Below the pieces are notes generated by a model. It worked only from the letters and a program-made list of their open reading frames with translations. It searched no databases and was not told where the DNA came from. From IMG/VR virus record IMGVR_UViG_3300037189_032910, positions 1 to 28,302 of that record: a stretch of 28,302 nucleotides of DNA; one strand, 5' to 3'. Within the stretch, counting starts at the first letter, position 1. Every line of letters starts with the position of its first letter. The DNA is from a virus. Positions 23,075-28,302 of the stretch are shown one piece after another. Position numbers and translations under genes: made by a program.

Positions 23075-25573
23075 ATGGCTTGGTACGACTATTTCAAATT
23101 ATTTACATATGGTTTCCAAAGAGATCCATATTCCAAATCTCAGGATCCAAAAAACCTGACGGGTGCCGGTGTATCTCAACCCGATGCTCTTCAAACAATG
23201 GGCGGCGATGATGTTGCAGCCGGTGCCCAGGGTTTGATGGCTTATCGTCAATCAAATGACATGATTGATATAACCACTCTTACAAACAGGAGTGGAAGAT
23301 ATAAAGAATATGAAAGATTGAGAAATATACCTGAAATCGAGACTGTAATGACAGTCATCTCAGATGAAGCTTGTGTTAGCGCAAGCACTAAAATAGCCAC
23401 TCCTTTTGGTTTTAAGACAATAAAAGAGCTTGTTGATGAAGGATCAAGTGAAAAGTTCTTGGTTTATTGCTTTGATGAGGAGGCTAAAGATCATACCTTG
23501 GGGTGGGCTTACTCACCCAGATTTGTAAAAAAAGAAGAGACGTTAACTATAGTTCTCGAAGATGGTAGCAGCTACACAGCCACTAAAGATCATAAAGTTT
23601 TATTACGAAACGGAAAATGGGAAGAAACAGGAAATTTAAAAGACGGTGACGAATTAATGGCTTTTTATAGATTGCCTGTTACTCACGAACCAAAAATAAA
23701 AAAGAATCAATTTCCAAGAATTTTTACATACAACTCAGGTTGGACTCATGAAAGATTTTTTGTAGATAAGTGGAGATTTGGAAAAGTAGAAGAAAAAGAA
23801 AAGTCTTTGCATAAAGCAATACACATGCTCAGCAAAGGAATAATGGTTAAAAAAGTAGCTGAGACCTTAGGGCTTACAACAGTTGGTTTACAACATAAGG
23901 TAGAAGGTTCCGGATTTACGGCAAAAGAGCTTAAAAAACTAAGTAGAAAAAATGACTATAGAAGAGTTGTAGGAATAGTTCAAAACGAACCAGAAGATGT
24001 ATACGATATAAGTGTCGAGAAACATAAATGTTTTTGCACAGATAGTGTTGTTTTACACAATTGTCAAAAAGACGACAGTGGAAATATTTGCTCTATTTCT
24101 GTTAGCAATGATGATGTAAGAAGTGAAATAGAATTTCTGTTTTTTAACAGAAATATGATAAATTTAAATAAAAATGGATGGAGTTGGTTTAAAAATCTTT
24201 GTATTAACGGAGATCACTTTTTAGAGATAATAATAAATCCAGACAATCCAGAAGAAGGAATTTATAAAACTTCCACGTTGCCCGCAGAAACAATGTATAG
24301 AGTTGAAACCACCAGAGGTAAATTAATTGAGTTTCAACAAAGCAAAGAAGGGCCAGATTATAGCTCTTTAACCAATCCAATAGATCTAACAAGTAACAAG
24401 GATATAGAAAAAAGCACAGCCATAAGATTTAGCCCTTATCAAATAATTCATTTTAGAATTGGTGAAGATAGAAAAACGTTTTATCCATATGGTGTAAGTT
24501 TAATAGAGCCAGCCAGAAGTCCCGCACATCAATTAAGACTGATGGAAGATAGCATGGTTGTATATAGGCTTGCAAGAGCCAGTGAAAGAAGAGTTTTTTA
24601 TATAGATGTTGGTCAATTGCCTCCACACAAAGTTGATTCTTTGATGGATAGAATGAAGGATCAATTTAGAAAAAGAAAAGTTGCAGGTGGTTATGGCGAA
24701 GGAGCAGATAAAGTTGATGAAAGATGGCAACCACCCGCAGTTGATGAAGATTTTTGGTTACCTCTAAGACCGGGTAGCAATACAAGGATAGAAACTCTTC
24801 CTGGTGCACAAGCACTTGGAGAAATAGATGATGCCATTTATTTTCGCAATAAACTTTTTGTAAGTTTGAATTTTCCAAAGAATTATTTCAATGGAGAAGA
24901 TATAAACATTACAAAGGTGAGTTTATCATCACAAGATGTCAAGTTTGCTAGAAAAATAGAAAGACTCCAAGCTAGTTTTGAAGATGGTTTGTATGAATTG
25001 GCAGATCGTCATCTCACCTTAAGAGGATATCCACAAGAGTTATATAAAGATCTTAAAATAAAAATGACCCCTCCAAGTGATTGGAGAGAGTTAAGTAGAT
25101 TAGATGTAATAAATGCAAGACTTGGAGTTGCAACTCAGCTAAAGAGTAGTGTTTTAATGTCTGATTATGATATTTATATAAACTGGCTTAAGTATTCGCA
25201 AGATCAAACCGATGAGATGCTCGGAAGATTAAAGATTCAAAAATTAGAGGAACTTAAGATACAGGTTCTTTCGCAAAATCCTCAATTATTGGGGGTTGGG
25301 GTTCCAAGCGATCAATCATCAGAGCCGGAATTAGGCACTGAGCCAGGTGGTCCATCTGCAAATCTAGAAGCCCCAAAAGAACAAGGCGATCAGCCCGCAG
25401 AAGGTCAGCCAGAAGGGCAAGAAAATCAAGAAGTTAGCCCAGAGGGACAACAATCAAATTCTCAATCACTACCAGAACCAAGCAAGGAAGATATAGAGAA
25501 GTACGGACTAGAGATAAGAGATTATGAAACAGAAATGGATGAAGAAAATCCAGACTATTCTGTAGACAGTTAA
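23075..25573 (+). CDS. gp20: Portal vertex protein (T4 gp20-like) interrupted by an intein
   Basis: The 832-aa precursor holds a 230-aa intein at residues 100-329; removing it leaves about 602 residues, somewhat longer than T4 gp20 (524 aa). Extein signs of gp20-family portals include SGRYKEYERLRNIPEIE before the insertion, and after it WSWFKNLCINGDHFLEI, the FRIGEDRKTFYPYGVSLIEPAR block, RASERRVFYIDVG, and LFVSLNFPKNYF with SSQDVKFARKIERLQ. The portal is the 12-subunit ring through which DNA is packaged and the tail attaches. The C-terminal 90 residues are a Gln/Glu/Pro/Gly-rich tail. TAACTATATTA lies 4 nt before the ATG, with no Shine-Dalgarno. The portal must splice to work, because the insertion falls in a conserved helical region. 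Confidence 0.92.
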   Translation: MAWYDYFKLFTYGFQRDPYSKSQDPKNLTGAGVSQPDALQTMGGDDVAAGAQGLMAYRQSNDMIDITTLTNRSGRYKEYERLRNIPEIETVMTVISDEACVSASTKIATPFGFKTIKELVDEGSSEKFLVYCFDEEAKDHTLGWAYSPRFVKKEETLTIVLEDGSSYTATKDHKVLLRNGKWEETGNLKDGDELMAFYRLPVTHEPKIKKNQFPRIFTYNSGWTHERFFVDKWRFGKVEEKEKSLHKAIHMLSKGIMVKKVAETLGLTTVGLQHKVEGSGFTAKELKKLSRKNDYRRVVGIVQNEPEDVYDISVEKHKCFCTDSVVLHNCQKDDSGNICSISVSNDDVRSEIEFLFFNRNMINLNKNGWSWFKNLCINGDHFLEIIINPDNPEEGIYKTSTLPAETMYRVETTRGKLIEFQQSKEGPDYSSLTNPIDLTSNKDIEKSTAIRFSPYQIIHFRIGEDRKTFYPYGVSLIEPARSPAHQLRLMEDSMVVYRLARASERRVFYIDVGQLPPHKVDSLMDRMKDQFRKRKVAGGYGEGADKVDERWQPPAVDEDFWLPLRPGSNTRIETLPGAQALGEIDDAIYFRNKLFVSLNFPKNYFNGEDINITKVSLSSQDVKFARKIERLQASFEDGLYELADRHLTLRGYPQELYKDLKIKMTPPSDWRELSRLDVINARLGVATQLKSSVLMSDYDIYINWLKYSQDQTDEMLGRLKIQKLEELKIQVLSQNPQLLGVGVPSDQSSEPELGTEPGGPSANLEAPKEQGDQPAEGQPEGQENQEVSPEGQQSNSQSLPEPSKEDIEKYGLEIRDYETEMDEENPDYSVDS
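23372..24061 (+). mobile_element. Intein in the portal gene (Hint domain, no full homing endonuclease)
   Basis: Residues 100-329 show all splicing landmarks: first residue C100 with CVSASTKIATPFG (block A), TATKDH with a TxxH pair (T170, H173; block B), DVYDISVEKHKCFC (block F), and the C-terminal VVLHN followed by C330 as the first C-extein residue. H328-N329-C330 is the normal splice end. About 100 residues between the Hint halves hold a small helix-turn-helix-like stretch (VKKVAETLGLTTVGLQHKV) but no LAGLIDADG or HNH motif. It is therefore a mini-intein, perhaps keeping a DNA-binding remnant of a lost endonuclease. Confidence 0.93.
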
Positions 25574-25574
25574 T

Positions 25575-25892
25575 ATGCTAATATCTTATTGTTCTCAGAT
25601 AAAAAATAGATTTCATCAGTTTAAACAAACATTTGATCACAATTTAGAAGTAATAAAATCTAACGAAAATACTGAGTGGATAATAGTAGACTGTGAATCT
25701 TCTGATGATGTCTCTGATTTTATGAATTATTTTATAAAATCAAAAAAGTATTTTAATAGAATTCATTACTATAGAACTTTGAATTTTAAAAATTACTCCA
25801 TACCTATAGCCAAGAATTTTGCCGCCAGATTAAGCTCTGGCGATTATTTATTTAATATTGATATTTATAATTTTATAGGAGATGCAACTTAA
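25575..25892 (+). pseudogene. Glycosyltransferase (GT2), N-terminal part, ended by in-frame TAA
   Basis: The 105 residues look like the first half of a GT2 enzyme: an opening beta strand, EWIIVDCESSDD, YYRTLNF, AKNFAARLSSGDYLFNIDIYNFIGD. The place where a DAD-type metal motif is expected reads DIY. The frame stops at TAA 25890-25892, two codons before ATG 25899 of the second half, which continues in the same frame. It starts 1 nt after the portal stop. It is either a nonsense-split gene or two chains that reassemble. Confidence 0.62.
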
Positions 25893-25898
25893 AATATA

Positions 25899-26285
25899 AT
25901 GAAAATAGGACCAACAAAAGGAGTTTGTTGTAATGTGTTTAGAAAAGGAGTGTATGGAAGAATAGGATATTCTAAGGAAGTTTTTAATAAAGTTGGTGGT
26001 TATGATGAATCCTTTTTGCCTGCCGGTAAACATGATACGGATTTAAAATTGCGATGCGAATTAATTGGATATATTTTTGTAGATATACCTTGCAAAATGG
26101 AAGCAATTTTAAACTCTAAGGATGAAACTACAAAAAATATTGTTTCTGATTTGGATTGGAAAACAATGAATATTGTTAACACTAAAAAAATGCATGAGAA
26201 TATTTCTAATAATAATTTCTGTCCTAATAAAAAATTTACTAAATGTGAGTTAATACACAATTTTTCTAAAAATATAAACATATGA
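25899..26285 (+). pseudogene. Glycosyltransferase (GT2), C-terminal part
   Basis: The 128 residues complete the enzyme begun upstream: VFNKVGGYDESF followed by GKHDTDLKLRCELIGY, the nucleotide-sugar/acceptor side of GT2 and galactosyltransferase-type enzymes. Its ATG at 25899 follows TATAAT-like sequence and could be used alone. The stop overlaps the next start as ATGA, so translation of the lyase-fold gene may depend on ribosomes arriving from here. It lacks the N-terminal nucleotide-binding strands, so it is unlikely to be active alone. Confidence 0.6.
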
Positions 26286-27403
26286 TATTTTTTAATAAAA
26301 ATCGAATGGAGAATATTCCTGGACATATAGTTGATAGTTTTATTGAAAATAAAGAAAATGAAGAAAAGATAGAAAAAGACATCGTCAGTATAACTTTAAA
26401 CAGGTCTTATATAAAAGAAATAACAGGAATTCATAATTACACAAGCCTTGCAACCTACTACCACCCTGACCCAAATTCACAAGGTGGATTTCCATATATA
26501 AGAAAAGACGGAGTTGTAAACAGAAGTGTTTCAAAGTATTCTGATTCTGTTTACCTACATAAACTTGTTCTTTCCACAAAGCTTTTAAGCATTCTTTATT
26601 ATGTAACAAAGACAGAAGAATATGCCTTAAGAGCAATCAATATGATCAGGGTTTTTTTTATAAATAAACAAACTAAAATGAACCCTAATTTAACCTACAG
26701 TCAAGTTATTGTTACTGGGGAAAAAGAGGTTAAGACTAGAGGGTTAATAATAGATGCCGACAAGCTTTTTATTCTCTCAGACATAGTCGAAATACTGAAG
26801 ACAAGCCCCGAGTGGACAGACTTGGATGAAGAGAATATAAAAAATTGGTTTAGCGACATATCAAATTGGTTTTTAACAAATCCAAGAGGTATCAGGCAGG
26901 GTGGATATTATCATAATATAAAAACATCTTATGCGAAACAATTAATTTCTTATTTATGTCTTGCTGGAAGAGTGCAGGAAGCAAAAGAATATATTTCTAA
27001 CAATATAAAAGAATTATTAAGCAATCAAATAAGCCCTACAGGACTACAGGTCAGAGAAATGGATCGTATTAAAAACAGGCATTATTGTGATTATAATTTA
27101 TCTTTATTGTGCGAGTTGGCTAAAATATGTTATAATTTAGGATATGATATATGGAATTATGAAGATAATAATGGATACGGAAGTATAAAAAAAGCTATGT
27201 TGTTTATGGCAAGTTTTTATGAAAATGATTGGGAATATTCAGATGAAAAAAACACAAATGATCCAATGACAAGAGGTTGGCTTTATTCTGGAGTTTATGT
27301 TTACGATGATCCAATACTTTTAAATTTATTTGAAAAAATAAAATTAAATAAATTTTATTTACCCGAATACATTAGTAGACCAACTATCAAAGATAATTTT
27401 TAA
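26282..27403 (+). CDS. Alginate-lyase-fold protein (PL5-like) with altered catalytic site
   Basis: The 373-aa protein matches the alginate-lyase family helical toroid: YYHPDPNSQGGFPYIRKDG (59-77), TKTEEYALRAINMIRVFF, KMNPNLTYSQVI, a Trp-rich helix, then HNIKTSYAKQ (211-220) and EMDRIKNRHYCDYNL (259-273). In the PL5 enzymes the third block is NNH-x4-Y-x2-Q, with Asn and His catalytic, and the later Arg and Tyr also take part. Here the expected His is I213, while N212, an Arg (262 or 266) and Y268 remain. Normal lyase activity is doubtful. There is no signal peptide. ATGA overlap couples it to the glycosyltransferase. It may bind or cleave an acidic polysaccharide. Confidence 0.72.
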   Translation: MIFFNKNRMENIPGHIVDSFIENKENEEKIEKDIVSITLNRSYIKEITGIHNYTSLATYYHPDPNSQGGFPYIRKDGVVNRSVSKYSDSVYLHKLVLSTKLLSILYYVTKTEEYALRAINMIRVFFINKQTKMNPNLTYSQVIVTGEKEVKTRGLIIDADKLFILSDIVEILKTSPEWTDLDEENIKNWFSDISNWFLTNPRGIRQGGYYHNIKTSYAKQLISYLCLAGRVQEAKEYISNNIKELLSNQISPTGLQVREMDRIKNRHYCDYNLSLLCELAKICYNLGYDIWNYEDNNGYGSIKKAMLFMASFYENDWEYSDEKNTNDPMTRGWLYSGVYVYDDPILLNLFEKIKLNKFYLPEYISRPTIKDNF

Positions 27404-27411
27404 CTATATTA
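27401..27411 (+). promoter_or_regulatory. TAACTATATTA element 4 nt before a start codon
   Basis: The same 11-nt element lies 4 nt before the ATG of the portal gene (23060-23070) and of the propeller gene here. It contains a TATATT box. Shared sequence and spacing argue for a promoter used by both. Confidence 0.45.
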
Positions 27412-27415
27412 GTGT

Positions 27416-28302
27416 ATGTTAGTCAAGAAATGCCTAGAAAATAGTGGTTTTATAAAGCCGCTGCTCGTACCACCAGATTCAATGATAGGACCATCGTTAA
27501 GCAATCCAACAATATATGTAAGTAGGATTGGCGAGATATTGGTTAATCTTAGAAATCTAAACTATGTTTTGTACCATAGTGAAAGTGGAATTTTTGAGCA
27601 TAGTTGGGGTCCGCTTTGTTATTTGCATCAAGAAAATGACCAGAGATTAATAACAAATAATATACTGTGCAAGCTAGATGAAAATTTTAACATAAAACAT
27701 AATAAAATTATTGATACAACCTTTTTAGATGAAACTCCAATGTGGGAGTTTGTTGGGTTGGAAGATGGTAGATTGGTTGAGTGGGATGATAAATTATTTT
27801 TAAGTGGAGTAAGAAGAGATACAACTGTAAATGGTGTTGGAAGAATGGAGTTATCTGAGATTGTTTATAAAAAAGATAGAGTAATAGAGAAAAGTAGACT
27901 AAGAATACCTGCTCCTGGCGCCGACAATAGTTATTGTGAAAAAAATTGGATGCCAGTTATTAATAAGAAATACACGTATGTTAAATGGACTAACCCCACA
28001 GAGGTAGTTGAAGTTAATCCAGAGGATAAAACTTGTAAAACAATAATATTAACGGAAGAAAAAAAGTTAAACACCAGAGACTTAAGAGGAGGATCTCAGG
28101 TAATTTTTTTAAATGATCATTATTTAGCCTTGGTCCACGAGGTAGATTTATATAATTCCGAAGCTGGAAGAAAAAATGCAGTATACACCCACAGATTTGT
28201 TGTGTGGAATAAAGATTTCGAAATAGTAGAAGTGTCTGATTCTTTTTCATTTATGGGAGCAAAAATAGAGTTTTGTTGTGGAATGGCAGAATATCAAGAT
28301 AA
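27416..28302 (+). CDS. Beta-propeller sugar-enzyme-like protein, partial (3' end beyond window)
   Basis: The open frame runs off the right edge (at least 295 aa). It shows repeating beta-blade segments: LNYVLYHSES, then WEFVGLEDGRLVEWDDKLFLSG, then WMPVINKKYTYVKW and GGSQVIFLNDHYLALVHE. An ED-G-R followed by a short strand recalls GH130 and related five-bladed propeller glycoside phosphorylases or hydrolases (E-D-P-R type), so a role on sugars is likely, in keeping with the glycosyltransferase and lyase upstream. This assignment is tentative. TAACTATATTA lies 4 nt before the ATG, the same element and spacing as at the portal gene. Confidence 0.6.
   Translation, partial: MLVKKCLENSGFIKPLLVPPDSMIGPSLSNPTIYVSRIGEILVNLRNLNYVLYHSESGIFEHSWGPLCYLHQENDQRLITNNILCKLDENFNIKHNKIIDTTFLDETPMWEFVGLEDGRLVEWDDKLFLSGVRRDTTVNGVGRMELSEIVYKKDRVIEKSRLRIPAPGADNSYCEKNWMPVINKKYTYVKWTNPTEVVEVNPEDKTCKTIILTEEKKLNTRDLRGGSQVIFLNDHYLALVHEVDLYNSEAGRKNAVYTHRFVVWNKDFEIVEVSDSFSFMGAKIEFCCGMAEYQD

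Noticed and set aside
24204-24878. Minus-strand ORFs of 62-70 aa in the portal gene
   Set aside because: Antisense shadows of a conserved coding region.
25890-25892. Reassigned TAA codon
   Set aside because: Many clear genes, such as the subtilase and portal, end in TAA, and TAG and TGA also act as stops.
1-28302. tRNA genes, CRISPR arrays, insertion sequences, att sites
   Set aside because: None was found by reading both strands; the Thr-Pro repeats are coding, not spacer-repeat arrays.

Overview
The window looks like a piece of a large tailed-phage (caudovirus) genome with T4-like parts, probably from an uncultured virus. It is AT-rich and densely packed. It carries a T4 gp20-type portal protein (with an intein), a T4 gp1-type dNMP kinase, a TnsA-fold nuclease resembling head-completion protein gp4, and several large multidomain surface proteins joined by Thr-Pro linkers. 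No rRNA, tRNA, CRISPR array, transposase, integrase or host housekeeping gene was found. TAA, TAG and TGA all end genes, so the genetic code appears standard. Family names rest on motifs read by eye; no database search was possible.

Layout. 1-3.2 kb: nuclease, dNMP kinase, a small Cys protein and a very cysteine-rich secreted-type protein. 3.2-5.2 kb: a Ski2/Hel308-like helicase on the minus strand. 5.3-8.2 kb: small unknown genes that keep changing strand. 8.3-12.7 kb: virion surface block, with an Mtd-N-like tail protein, a 1018-aa fibre-like protein containing an apparently circularly permuted FGE-sulfatase (C-type-lectin-fold) domain and a YVTN beta-propeller, and a small virion protein. 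14.07-12.72 kb, minus strand: a unit with two short ORFs, then about 950 nt without a credible gene that folds into many helices with GAAA tetraloops and ends at a strong terminator. This is a candidate large structured RNA. 14.1-18.2 kb: a double glycosyltransferase, convergent with a 929-aa LamG-like surface protein. 18.3-21.7 kb: an intracellular-subtilisin-like protease and another Thr-Pro-linker fibre protein. 21.6-23.0 kb, minus strand: small genes, a Dam-like methyltransferase with an altered catalytic motif, and a zinc ribbon. 23.1-28.3 kb: portal with intein, a glycosyltransferase split by an in-frame TAA, an alginate-lyase-fold protein and a beta-propeller sugar-enzyme-like gene cut by the window edge.

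How it may fit together (inference). Much of the window appears to build and modify the virion surface: portal, tail and fibre proteins, Thr/Pro linkers that could be glycosylated, glycosyltransferases and glycan-active enzymes. Helicase, dNMP kinase, methyltransferase and nuclease serve DNA metabolism and packaging. Two features stand out genome-wide: coding strand changes 18 times in 28 kb, and many genes have a TATA-like box ending 0-6 nt before the start codon and no Shine-Dalgarno, suggesting leaderless transcripts.
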